This document shows positions 1-6,590 of a stretch of 34,153 bases of DNA, one piece after another. The notes beneath the pieces are model-generated. The model did not search any database. It saw nothing but the letters and a program-made list of their open reading frames with translations, and was not told the origin of the DNA. This stretch comes from Hyphomicrobiales bacterium (GTDB lineage Bacteria; Pseudomonadota; Alphaproteobacteria; Rhizobiales; Xanthobacteraceae): contig JACQTM010000058.1 of the NCBI GenBank assembly GCA_016210825.1, forward strand, positions 1-34,153, given 5' to 3'. Numbering within the stretch: position 1 is the stretch's first letter; each line of letters opens with the position of its first letter. A program made the translations under genes and the position numbers.

Positions 1-230
1 GTGTTTGAGGCTTGCTCCGTGTTCGCCCCCGGTGGACACAGGGTTCCTATCCACCGCTAGTGCCCGGACCGCACTCCAGGCGGGATGCCACGGCTTGGGC
101 CTCCACGAACGCGCTGCGTCGGCAACGCGCCCATGGCCACCGCCTCCCACCCCACGCCGCGTGACGAGCGCTTAACGTCCCCGGTAGCCGGGGCGGGATC
201 ATGTGAATATAATCCTAGATCGCGGCGGGA
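1..230. other. Region downstream of merR with no recognisable gene
   Basis: I see no coding frame with family resemblance here. The stretch is GC-rich and holds two short inverted repeats: GGTGGA (31-36) with TCCACC (50-55), and CCCCGG (179-184) with CCGGGG (188-193). The second lies about 40 bases beyond the merR stop and could slow minus-strand transcription, but it has no T-tract. The stretch might be the edge of a mobile element or the end of a gene outside the window; I cannot decide. Confidence 0.4.
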
Positions 231-695
231 TTATGACGGGCGAATTCCCGATCGCCCGCGCGGCCGCGGCGTGCGCGCGGTGTCGAGAACGTCGAGCACC
301 GGGCAATCCGGCGCCGTCTTGCCGGTGCAGCGCGCGACCGTGCGCGACAGCAGGCGTTCGAGCTTGCCGAGGTCGGACATTTTCGCGCGGATGTCGTGAA
401 GGTGACGCGTGGCGATCTTGCGGACGTCGCCGCACGACGCCTTGCCCGGTCCGCCAAGGTCGAGCAGCGCACGAATCTCAACGAGATTGAAGCCGAGTTC
501 ACGCGCGCGGCGGATGAAGGCGAGAATGCGAACGTCGTCCCGGCCGTAGAGCCTATGGCCGCCTTCGGTGCGGCGCGGTGCGGCGAGCAGCTTGATGCGT
601 TCGTAATAGCGGATCGTCTCGATATTCACGCCGGACAATCGGGATAACTCACCGATCGGCAACCCTAGCGCTCGCGAAGCCGTGATCGGGGCCAT
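231..695 (-). CDS. merR: MerR, mercury-responsive transcriptional regulator
   Basis: Predicted cytoplasmic DNA-binding regulator, 154 aa, that would repress the mer operon without Hg(II) and activate it by untwisting the promoter when mercury binds. An N-terminal MerR helix-turn-helix (about residues 12-50, with IETIRYYERIKLL) precedes a long coiled dimerisation helix. Three cysteines fit the mercury-site pattern: C88, C123 and C131 (CTGKTAPDC), although known Hg-MerRs usually have eight rather than seven residues between the last two. I chose the ATG at 693-695 because it directly precedes the conserved domain; the 29 codons upstream would run through the operator. The gene diverges from merT across a 73-base region with a dyad. 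Other thiophilic-metal MerR regulators are possible, but the adjoining merTPFA genes make mercury by far the best reading. Confidence 0.93.
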   Translation of the reverse strand: MAPITASRALGLPIGELSRLSGVNIETIRYYERIKLLAAPRRTEGGHRLYGRDDVRILAFIRRARELGFNLVEIRALLDLGGPGKASCGDVRKIATRHLHDIRAKMSDLGKLERLLSRTVARCTGKTAPDCPVLDVLDTARTPRPRGRSGIRPS

Positions 696-706
696 GCGGA
701 ATATCC

Positions 707-740
707 TTGATCCTGTAGCGGCTACAGGATGCACGATAGT
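707..740 (+). promoter_or_regulatory. mer promoter/operator with perfect MerR dyad
   Basis: A perfect inverted repeat lies at 710-730: half-site ATCCTGTAGC, one central G, then its exact complement. A -35-like TTGATC (707-712) precedes it and a -10-like ACGATA/GATAGT (733-740) follows, giving a long spacer of about 19-22 bases. Over-long spacers holding the dyad are the hallmark of MerR-activated promoters. It sits between divergent merR and merT, so it probably controls both. Confidence 0.8.
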
Positions 741-768
741 CCCAATCACGATCAAGGAGAATGACCGC

Positions 769-1182
769 ATGAGCGATCTCATTCATTCGGCCGATACAAC
801 CCGGGATTTGCCGCTTAGCGCGTCGGGTACGATCGGCGGACGGCAAAAGTTGGCCGCAATTGGCGGCATTCTCGGCGCGCTTGCCGCATCGTCCTGCTGC
901 ATCCTGCCAATCGTGCTGTTCAGTCTAGGCGTCAGCGGGGCGTGGATCGGAAAATTCACCGTGCTTGCGCCCTATCAGCCGTACTTCATCGCCGCGACCG
1001 TGGCGTTCCTTGGCTATGGTTACTGGCTCGTCTACCGCGCGTCGAAAGTCGTCTGCGCCGGCGGCGAAGCCTGTGCGCGGCCGGTGCCGAACCGGCTGGT
1101 CATGACCACGCTCGTCCTCGCGACGCTGCTCGTCGTTGCCGCGCTCGGGTTCAATCTCGTCGCGCCCTATCTCTTCGCATGA
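769..1182 (+). CDS. merT: MerT, inner-membrane mercuric ion transporter
   Basis: Predicted inner-membrane protein, 137 aa, that takes Hg(II) from periplasmic MerP and passes it to the cytoplasm for reduction. Three hydrophobic segments are visible (about 28-55, 66-90 and 108-136). The family's vicinal cysteine pair is C43-C44 in the first segment (SSCCILP), and a second pair C96/C102 lies in the cytoplasmic loop (VCAGGEACA). The start at 769 has AAGGAG eight to nine bases upstream. It is the first gene of the mer operon and is followed after 17 bases by merP. Confidence 0.93.
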   Translation: MSDLIHSADTTRDLPLSASGTIGGRQKLAAIGGILGALAASSCCILPIVLFSLGVSGAWIGKFTVLAPYQPYFIAATVAFLGYGYWLVYRASKVVCAGGEACARPVPNRLVMTTLVLATLLVVAALGFNLVAPYLFA

Positions 1183-1199
1183 TGAATGGAGACACGCAG

Positions 1200-1484
1200 A
1201 TGACCAAGTTGCTCACCTCCGCGGCCTTTGGTCTTGGCCTCCTGGCTTCGCCGGCGGCAATCGCGGGCGAGAAAACCGTCACGCTTGCGGTGCAGAACAT
1301 GTTCTGCGCGGCGTGCCCGCAAATCGTCCAGAAAAGCCTCGAAGCCGTGCCCGGCGTCGCCAAGGTTGCCGTGTCCTACAAGGAAAAGACCGCAGTCGTA
1401 ACCTTTGACGACAGCAAGGCCGACGTGAAGGCGCTCACCGCCGCGACCACGAATGCCGGCTATCCGTCGGCGCCAAGGAGCTAG
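1200..1484 (+). CDS. merP: MerP, periplasmic mercury-binding protein
   Basis: Small periplasmic carrier, 94 aa, of the heavy-metal-associated (HMA) fold that scavenges Hg(II) and hands it to MerT. Residues 1-22 form a signal peptide ending in a typical AIA cleavage site. The metal motif is NMFCAACP with C36 and C39; MFCAACP is a usual MerP variant of the GMTCxxC loop. The rest has the alternating beta-alpha pattern of the fold (VPGVAKVAVSYKEKTAVVTF). Start chosen at the ATG at 1200 behind a GGAG; an in-frame extension upstream is antisense-like filler within merT. It lies between merT and merF. Confidence 0.92.
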   Translation: MTKLLTSAAFGLGLLASPAAIAGEKTVTLAVQNMFCAACPQIVQKSLEAVPGVAKVAVSYKEKTAVVTFDDSKADVKALTAATTNAGYPSAPRS

Positions 1485-1491
1485 TTACACC

Positions 1492-1743
1492 ATGAACGAC
1501 CGCGCACTCATCGGAACCGGCGGCGTTGGCGCAACCATTGCGGCGATCTGCTGTGTGACGCCGATCCTCGCAATTACATTTGGCGCGCTCGGCCTTACAG
1601 CTTGGCTCTCCATTGCCGATTACGTGGTGATTCCGGCACTGATTATCTGCCTCGGACTGGTTGGCTTCGGGCTCTATCGGCGACGCGCAGCGATGCAAGC
1701 TTGTTGCGATCCGACCGTTCCCAAGCAGGTGACCAGGCCATGA
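1492..1743 (+). CDS. merF: MerF, small mercuric ion transporter
   Basis: Two-helix inner-membrane mercury transporter, 83 aa. Two vicinal cysteine pairs match the MerF pattern: C20-C21 inside the first membrane segment (AICCVTPI) and C71-C72 in the cytoplasmic tail (ACCDP). Segments lie at about 8-38 and 44-62, and the loop is short. AAGGAG at 1475-1480 precedes the ATG at 1492. The stop overlaps the merA start as ATGA, so translation is probably coupled. MerT plus MerF in one operon gives two parallel uptake permeases. Confidence 0.88.
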   Translation: MNDRALIGTGGVGATIAAICCVTPILAITFGALGLTAWLSIADYVVIPALIICLGLVGFGLYRRRAAMQACCDPTVPKQVTRP

Positions 1744-3167
1744 GCGATTGTTGTGTGCCAAATAACAACGGCAAGGGCTACGATCTGGCGGTCATAGGCG
1801 CCGGCTCGGCCGGGTTCTCGGCCGCAATCACGGCAGCGGAGCAGGGCGCGCAGGTGGCGCTGATCGGCCACGGCACCATTGGCGGTACCTGCGTGAATAT
1901 CGGCTGCGTGCCGTCGAAGACGTTAATCCGCGCCGTCGAAACGCTGCATCAGGCAAACACTGCTGGCCGCTTCGCCGGCATTTCAGCGAGGGCGCGCGCC
2001 AACGATTGGGCCGCGCTCGTACACCAGAAAGACGAGCTCGTTGCCGAATTGCGGCAGTCGAAATACGCCGATCTTTTGCCGGCCTACAACGGCATTAGCT
2101 ACATCGAAGGGCAGGCGCGACTGGCCGAAGGCGGCGTTGCCTTGAACCGCGACCTGATCAGGACGGGACGCGTCGTCATCACCACCGGCGCACGGCCGGC
2201 TTTGCCAGCCATCCCCGGTATCGAGGATGTGGAGTATCTGACCAGCACGTCCGCGCTTGCGCTCGAAACGCTGCCGAAATCGCTGCTGGTCGTCGGCGGT
2301 GGCTTCATCGGCGCGGAGCTCGCGCAGATGTTCGCCCGGATGGGTGTGAAAGTTACGATCGTCTGCCGCAGCAAGCTCTTGCCGGCAGCGGAACCGGAGA
2401 TCGCGGAGGCGTTGTCGAAGTACCTGCAAGATGAAGGTATCAAACTGGTTTGCGGCATCACGTACGAGCGCATTAAATACACTGATAACGGTGTCTCTCT
2501 CATCGTACGAGAAGGCACGCGCGAGATGATGCTAGATGCTGAACGCGTTCTGATCGCGACCGGCCGCGCGCCGAACGTCGAGGGGCTCGGTCTCAAAGAT
2601 GCCGGAATTGCGCAAGCGCCGAACGGCGGCATTAAAGTCGACGACCGGATGCGTACAACGCGGCCCGGTATTTATGCGGCGGGCGACGTAACCGGCAGCG
2701 ATCAGTTCGTCTACATGGCCGCCTATGGCGCCAAGATCGCCGCAAAGAATGCCCTCAATAGCAACAGCCTGCGCTACGACAATTCCGCCATGCCGGCTGT
2801 CGTATTCACCGACCCTCAAGTGGCGAGCGTCGGCTTGACTGAGGCTGCAGCCCGCGCTGCGTTCCATCATGTGCGGGCCTCGGTGCTGCCGCTGAGCTAC
2901 CTGCCTCGCGCGTTGGCCGCGCGCGATACGCGCGGGCTGATCAAGCTCGTCGCCGAGACCGGCAGCGGCAAATTGCTCGGCGCGCATATTCTGGCACCCG
3001 AGGGCGCGGATTCGATCCAGACCGCCGCGCTGGCGATCAAACACGGCATGACGGTGCAGGATCTCGGCGCGACCATCTTCCCGTATCTGACGACGGTTGA
3101 AGGGTTGAAACTTGCGGCGCAAACCTTCGACAAGGACGTGGCAAAGCTTTCGTGTTGCGCGGGGTGA
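1740..3167 (+). CDS. merA: MerA, mercuric reductase
   Basis: Cytoplasmic NADPH- and FAD-dependent flavoenzyme, 475 aa, that reduces Hg(II) to volatile Hg(0). The FAD-binding dinucleotide fold opens at GAGSAGFSAA (20-29). The redox-active disulfide is C51/C56 in GTCVNIGCVPSK. An NAD(P)-binding fold follows (VVGGGFIGAELAQ), then the dimerisation domain. The protein ends in LSCCAG, the C-terminal Cys pair that delivers Hg(II) to the active site of the partner subunit, which separates MerA from dihydrolipoamide dehydrogenase. No N-terminal HMA (NmerA) domain is present, only a short MSDCCVP leader whose own Cys pair might bind metal. The start overlaps the merF stop (ATGA). Confidence 0.95.
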   Translation: MSDCCVPNNNGKGYDLAVIGAGSAGFSAAITAAEQGAQVALIGHGTIGGTCVNIGCVPSKTLIRAVETLHQANTAGRFAGISARARANDWAALVHQKDELVAELRQSKYADLLPAYNGISYIEGQARLAEGGVALNRDLIRTGRVVITTGARPALPAIPGIEDVEYLTSTSALALETLPKSLLVVGGGFIGAELAQMFARMGVKVTIVCRSKLLPAAEPEIAEALSKYLQDEGIKLVCGITYERIKYTDNGVSLIVREGTREMMLDAERVLIATGRAPNVEGLGLKDAGIAQAPNGGIKVDDRMRTTRPGIYAAGDVTGSDQFVYMAAYGAKIAAKNALNSNSLRYDNSAMPAVVFTDPQVASVGLTEAAARAAFHHVRASVLPLSYLPRALAARDTRGLIKLVAETGSGKLLGAHILAPEGADSIQTAALAIKHGMTVQDLGATIFPYLTTVEGLKLAAQTFDKDVAKLSCCAG

Positions 3168-3177
3168 GAGGAGCACA

Positions 3178-3432
3178 ATGAATACGGGCGACAAGGTGTT
3201 GGCGCTGCTTGGAGTAAAGGTCATCTGTTGCGGCCTGCTCATCCTCGCTGCGACCGGCGCGCTCGGCGGCGTTGGGGCTTGGTTGATTGACGGCTCCGGC
3301 CGGTGGCTCCTCGCTGGCGCGTTTGTTGCAGCCATTGCGGCGATTATTCTCGGCAAGCGCGACCGCATTGTCACGCACGAGCAGCAAGCCGCGGCGCACG
3401 CCAATATCGAGAATAAGAAGCGTGCGGGCTAG
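3178..3432 (+). CDS. Small two-helix membrane protein with Cys-Cys pair, candidate mercury transporter
   Basis: I do not recognise a named family. The protein has 84 aa and two predicted membrane segments (about 12-36 and 45-60), with a vicinal cysteine pair C17-C18 at the start of the first (VICCGLL), then a charged, cysteine-free tail. The Cys pair inside a membrane helix matches the arrangement in MerT, MerF and MerC, so an auxiliary Hg(II) channel is a reasonable inference. It is not MerE, which carries a CPCH-type motif. It begins 10 bases after merA behind a strong GAGAGGAG, so it belongs to the same transcript. Confidence 0.75.
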   Translation: MNTGDKVLALLGVKVICCGLLILAATGALGGVGAWLIDGSGRWLLAGAFVAAIAAIILGKRDRIVTHEQQAAAHANIENKKRAG

Positions 3433-3441
3433 GGGGCCGTC

Positions 3442-3672
3442 ATGCGGCTTTGGTCTCGAAATCCTTGGTCGGTGTATGGCCTGATGATCGTTGGACTTAT
3501 TCTCGTCATCGAGCCCGCGCTGCCTTGGTATCACTTCTCGCTGTTTTGGTTTTCGCTTGGGATCATCGCTGTGGCTATCGCGTTATATGACCTGCTCCGT
3601 AAGTCTTCGTGGGCGCGCGCCAACGAGCAGAGCACGCCAACAGGCGGAGCAAATGACAAAGGAAAACGATGA
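3442..3672 (+). CDS. Small membrane protein in the mer operon, unknown function
   Basis: A 76-aa protein with two hydrophobic segments (about 11-26 and 33-52) separated by a short EPALPWYH turn, and a polar tail rich in Lys, Asn and Gly. It has no cysteine, so it is unlikely to bind mercury directly. It starts nine bases after the preceding gene behind AGGGGG and ends with an ATGA overlap into the next one. The tight packing on both sides supports a real, co-transcribed gene. I recognise no family and assign no function. Confidence 0.65.
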   Translation: MRLWSRNPWSVYGLMIVGLILVIEPALPWYHFSLFWFSLGIIAVAIALYDLLRKSSWARANEQSTPTGGANDKGKR

Positions 3673-4121
3673 CGAACGAGAAGTATGGTGCGTTCGATTA
3701 CTTGTTCTCGCTGGAACTTAATTACAGGGGTCCGGTGGAATTGGCTCCGATCGGTGGGAAAAATGCCACCCTTATTGGCGGCGGCGATGGAACGGTGGAC
3801 GGTCCCAGCATCTGCGGGACCGTTCGCTGGTCAAACTATGAGACGACCGGTGACGACATGGTCTGTGATTTGCAAGTGCCAGGAATAATCGAGACGCAAG
3901 ATGGCGCCGAGATTCGTTTCGAGGGCCGCGAATATGCGATGCCGCTCGCGAACGGGCGTAAGCAGTGGAAAATTGTGGGCGTCATGCGATTCAAGACCGA
4001 CGACCAGCGCTACCAATGGTTAAACGAGACCTTTGCCGTCACCAGCGGAGCGTTCGACTACGACACCGGACGGGCTCGCTGGCAGGCTTATATTCCGAGC
4101 GGCGCAGCGCCAATCCCTTGA
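3669..4121 (+). CDS. DUF3237-family protein
   Basis: A 150-aa cytoplasmic protein resembling the DUF3237 beta-barrel family: an opening YLFSLELNYRGPVELAPIGG strand pair, a glycine-rich GGGDGTVDGPSICGTV turn, and a closing FDYDTGRARWQAYIP segment. No catalytic motif is apparent, and the family's biochemical role is not settled. It shares an ATGA overlap with the upstream small membrane protein, which ties it to the mer transcript. Its presence in a mer operon is unexpected. Two cysteines (in SICGTV and MVCDLQ) are not arranged as a known mercury site. Confidence 0.75.
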   Translation: MTNEKYGAFDYLFSLELNYRGPVELAPIGGKNATLIGGGDGTVDGPSICGTVRWSNYETTGDDMVCDLQVPGIIETQDGAEIRFEGREYAMPLANGRKQWKIVGVMRFKTDDQRYQWLNETFAVTSGAFDYDTGRARWQAYIPSGAAPIP

Positions 4122-4141
4122 CGATTTCGGACGAGCCCGTC

Positions 4142-4510
4142 ATGACGAACACACTCTCACGCTCTCGCGATTGGGTCGGCAGCGCGCGCGGCTATGGGTT
4201 GGCGTGGGGGCTTCCCCTTGCCGCGATTGTGGCGGGGTTGCTCGTCGATGTACCAGCGCGAACGGTGATCTGGATCATCGCGCTTGTCTGGATGGGCACG
4301 GCCTGCCTGCTCAATGCGCGGCGCTGCGGGCGCACCCATTGCCGGTTCACCGGGCCGTATTACCTAGTGATGATTCTTCCGGTGCTCGTACTTGGCTTCG
4401 GAATTGTTGCCGCCAACATTTACGGTTGGATTGCGCTGGCGGTCCTAATCGTTCTCGGCAGTAAGATAGTCTGGTGGGCGACCGAGCGGGCGTGGGGCAA
4501 ATTCTCCTGA
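4142..4510 (+). CDS. Four-helix membrane protein with CGRTHC motif, mer-associated
   Basis: A 122-aa predicted inner-membrane protein with four hydrophobic segments (about 21-37, 42-57, 72-92 and 95-112). The loop between segments two and three carries RRCGRTHCRFTGPYY with C62, H66 and C67, and C55 sits near the end of segment two. The Cys/His cluster at a membrane boundary looks like a metal site; that is inference. It follows the DUF3237 gene by 20 bases and ends the plus-strand run, convergent with the nucleoside phosphorylase gene. I have the impression that similar proteins occur near metal-resistance genes but cannot name a family. Confidence 0.7.
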   Translation: MTNTLSRSRDWVGSARGYGLAWGLPLAAIVAGLLVDVPARTVIWIIALVWMGTACLLNARRCGRTHCRFTGPYYLVMILPVLVLGFGIVAANIYGWIALAVLIVLGSKIVWWATERAWGKFS

Positions 4511-4536
4511 CCTCGAATAAACGCGTTGCTGCGCTT

Positions 4537-5322
4537 TCAGTTGGGAAAATTTTCCGCAATTGCCTCCAGCACCGCCAATGACGCGGCGGTGCCGTCGGCT
4601 TCGCCTTTTTCGAAATCGTCGCCCGCCCGTCCCATCGTGTTGGTGACATGGGCGAGGCAGAGGATTTTCACGCCCGCCGTTCGTGCGAACGTATAGAGCG
4701 CGGCGGCCTCCATCTCGACGGCGAGCACATTTTTCGATTTCGCCAATTCGATCGCGGCAGCCGTTTCGCGGAACGGCGCATCGGTGGTCCAACTTGCGCC
4801 GACGATCGCATGAAGCTTTTTCGCCGCGAGCGCATCACGTGCCGCGGCAACCAGTTGCGGGTCGGCCGTGGCGAATTCGCCCGCGTTCGCGGGCGCGTAG
4901 TGATAGCTCGTGCCCTCGTCGCGCAGCGCACGGTCGATGATGACGAAATAGGGCGGCGGTCCGGCAGCGACGATCTGCCCCGCCGAGGTCAAACTCACAA
5001 GCAGCTTGCAACCGCTCGCGAACAATTCCTCGGCGATCAGCACGGCGAAGGGCGCGCCGACGGCGCAGCCGATAATGCCGGCGGTCTTCCCCGCTAGCGT
5101 GAAGGTATCGAGCTCGGTGTGATAGCAGGGCCAGGCGTCGAATATTTTCGCCTGTCCGGTTTGGCGCAGCCGGCGCACGATATCTCCATCGGGATCGAGA
5201 ATGCACAGCGGCGGCACGTCGATTGCGGCAATGCCCTTTTGCCGCCGCGCCTCGCGCAGCAATGCCTTCGGCGCAAACACCGAGGGCGCGGAATGGTCTT
5301 TGTTGTCGAGAATGGGCGGCAC
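4537..5322 (-). CDS. Nucleoside phosphorylase (PNP/uridine phosphorylase superfamily)
   Basis: Predicted cytoplasmic enzyme, 261 aa, that would cleave the glycosidic bond of nucleosides with phosphate. Family signs are a central region with VSLTSAGQI, the late VEMEAAALYTFA signature in which the Met-Glu contacts the ribose, and a C-terminal helix. The substrate cannot be read from sequence; the family also includes MTA/SAH and AMP nucleosidases. The apparent start is a GTG at 5320-5322 with a poor ribosome-binding site, five bases after the stop of the upstream methyltransferase, so translational coupling is likely. It converges on the mer operon with 26 bases between stop codons. Confidence 0.8.
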   Translation of the reverse strand: MPPILDNKDHSAPSVFAPKALLREARRQKGIAAIDVPPLCILDPDGDIVRRLRQTGQAKIFDAWPCYHTELDTFTLAGKTAGIIGCAVGAPFAVLIAEELFASGCKLLVSLTSAGQIVAAGPPPYFVIIDRALRDEGTSYHYAPANAGEFATADPQLVAAARDALAAKKLHAIVGASWTTDAPFRETAAAIELAKSKNVLAVEMEAAALYTFARTAGVKILCLAHVTNTMGRAGDDFEKGEADGTAASLAVLEAIAENFPN

Positions 5323-5327
5323 GGTTG

Positions 5328-5933
5328 TCAGGATGGTAAGCGTTCGAACACAGCGGCATAGTGGTAGGGCGGCACTTCGACAAGCTGTAACAGGCGCAAG
5401 CCCCCAGCCTCGACGGCGTCGATGGTCTGCTCTGGCGATAGCCGCAAGTCCGTTCGCGGTCCGCGCGGCTCACCCAGGATCACCGTCTCCTCGCGCGGCC
5501 GCTGATGCCAATTAACGATGGCGAATTTACCGCCCGGCGCGAGCGCCGCCTTAACCGCGCGCGCGAGGCGCGACTTGTCGGGAACACCGTGAAAGGCGTT
5601 GGCGAGAAAAATAAAATCGGCCGGCTGCTTGAGAAGTTTGTCAACGTTATACGCATCGTCTTCGACATAATCGCAATTCGACAGGCCGCTTTCGGCGAGA
5701 CGATGGCGCGCTACGTCGAGCAGCTTGCCGTCGATGTCGATGGCCGTAACGCGGCGCGCGACTCTCGCGATCTGTAATGTGAACCAGCCGTCGCCGGAGC
5801 AAAGATCGACCACATTCATGCCGGGCGCGATACCGGCGGCCGCCAGCACGCCGGCCGGATCGGGAAACAGCGCCTCCCACCAGCCGGCGGTCGGCATTTC
5901 GGTACCTTCGAAGAAACCGGGTGGATGGGTCAT
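5328..5933 (-). CDS. Class I SAM-dependent methyltransferase
   Basis: Rossmann-fold methyltransferase of about 201 aa. Motif I is VVDLCSGDGWFT, followed by an acidic residue at the end of strand two (AIDID), a VEDDAY motif and a post-core FAIVNWHQRP strand. The substrate is unknown; the sequence resembles small stand-alone methyltransferases of the Methyltransf_11/25 type. I chose the ATG at 5931-5933; an in-frame TTG ten codons upstream is less likely. It forms a two-gene unit with the downstream nucleoside phosphorylase, which hints at a nucleoside or SAM-salvage context but does not prove one. Confidence 0.8.
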   Translation of the reverse strand: MTHPPGFFEGTEMPTAGWWEALFPDPAGVLAAAGIAPGMNVVDLCSGDGWFTLQIARVARRVTAIDIDGKLLDVARHRLAESGLSNCDYVEDDAYNVDKLLKQPADFIFLANAFHGVPDKSRLARAVKAALAPGGKFAIVNWHQRPREETVILGEPRGPRTDLRLSPEQTIDAVEAGGLRLLQLVEVPPYHYAAVFERLPS

Positions 5934-6040
5934 CTGTGTCGCGCAGTAAAAGATTGGTGGCAATCGCCGGGCTCTCTAGCACATCGGCGATCTGCGCGAT
6001 CTCACATTGGCGGGATGATCCGCGCGGTAGCTTCATGTTT

Positions 6041-6186
6041 CCCCTCTCCCCTTGTGGGAGAGGGTGTCCGAGCCGCGCGAGCGGCGAGGGCGGGTGAGGG
6101 GTTGTCTTCGAAAGAGTCTTGCGAAGCGACCCCCTCACCTGGCTCGTGCTTCGCACTCGCCACCCTCTCCCACGAGGGGAGAGGTG
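6041..6186. repeat. Palindromic intergenic repeat (about 146 bp)
   Basis: The outer arms at 6041-6066 and 6161-6186 are near-perfect reverse complements of each other, built from CCCTCTCCC and GGGAGAGGG blocks. Each arm is itself partly self-complementary. Inside, a GGGTGAGGGG stretch near 6090 pairs with CCCCTCACC near 6131. The whole could fold into one long cruciform or stem. It lies between two minus-strand genes and resembles the GC-rich dispersed repeats common in Bradyrhizobiaceae genomes. It encodes nothing obvious. Confidence 0.75.
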
Positions 6187-6213
6187 AAGTGAGGTTGGAG
6201 CGAAGTCGCGGCG

Positions 6214-6417
6214 TCACGCCTCCGATGGGCGCTTGCGGCGATTTTGTGTGAGTTTTTTATCCTTAACGCGCGTAGCGATTTCGCCCGGCTGTGTATCGGC
6301 AGATTTCTTGTCTCCGCCGAGTAATGCCGCGAAAAAACCCAGCTCCTCACTTCGAGCGCGCACGCGTTCCACCAGTGCATCAATAATGCTGATCGGAGGC
6401 TTGTCGCTTGGATTCAT
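6214..6417 (-). CDS. Possible small hypothetical protein
   Basis: A 67-aa frame starting at an ATG (6415-6417) with a GGGTGG upstream. The N-terminal half looks like a folded amphipathic helix (ISIIDALVERVRARSEELGF), and the C-terminal half is very basic (KDKKLTQNRRKR). No family is recognised. It ends 28 bases before the palindromic repeat. The sequence is less biased than typical antisense frames here, which is modest support for a real gene; it may be spurious. Confidence 0.35.
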   Translation of the reverse strand: MNPSDKPPISIIDALVERVRARSEELGFFAALLGGDKKSADTQPGEIATRVKDKKLTQNRRKRPSEA

Positions 6418-6590
6418 GATCCACCCGTCCCAAGACTGAATTATTGTCGCGCTCCGGACCATAATACCAGCCCATTAGTTGCTGTTTTTTTGTGCTTTTT
6501 TCGGTCATACAGGCCCCCCCGATGAACGCCCATGGCTTGACACGGGGCGAAGGGGCAGTGTCTTTCGGCGCGATTTCGCGCAAGGACCCT

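Noticed and set aside
761..772. Three-codon ATG ACC GCA TGA just ahead of merT, as a possible leader peptide
   Set aside because: The AAGGAGA directly abuts its ATG, too close for initiation, and is correctly placed for the merT ATG at 769.
942..1199. Longer merP start overlapping merT
   Set aside because: The extension is Arg-rich, lies inside merT in another frame, and would bury the signal peptide.
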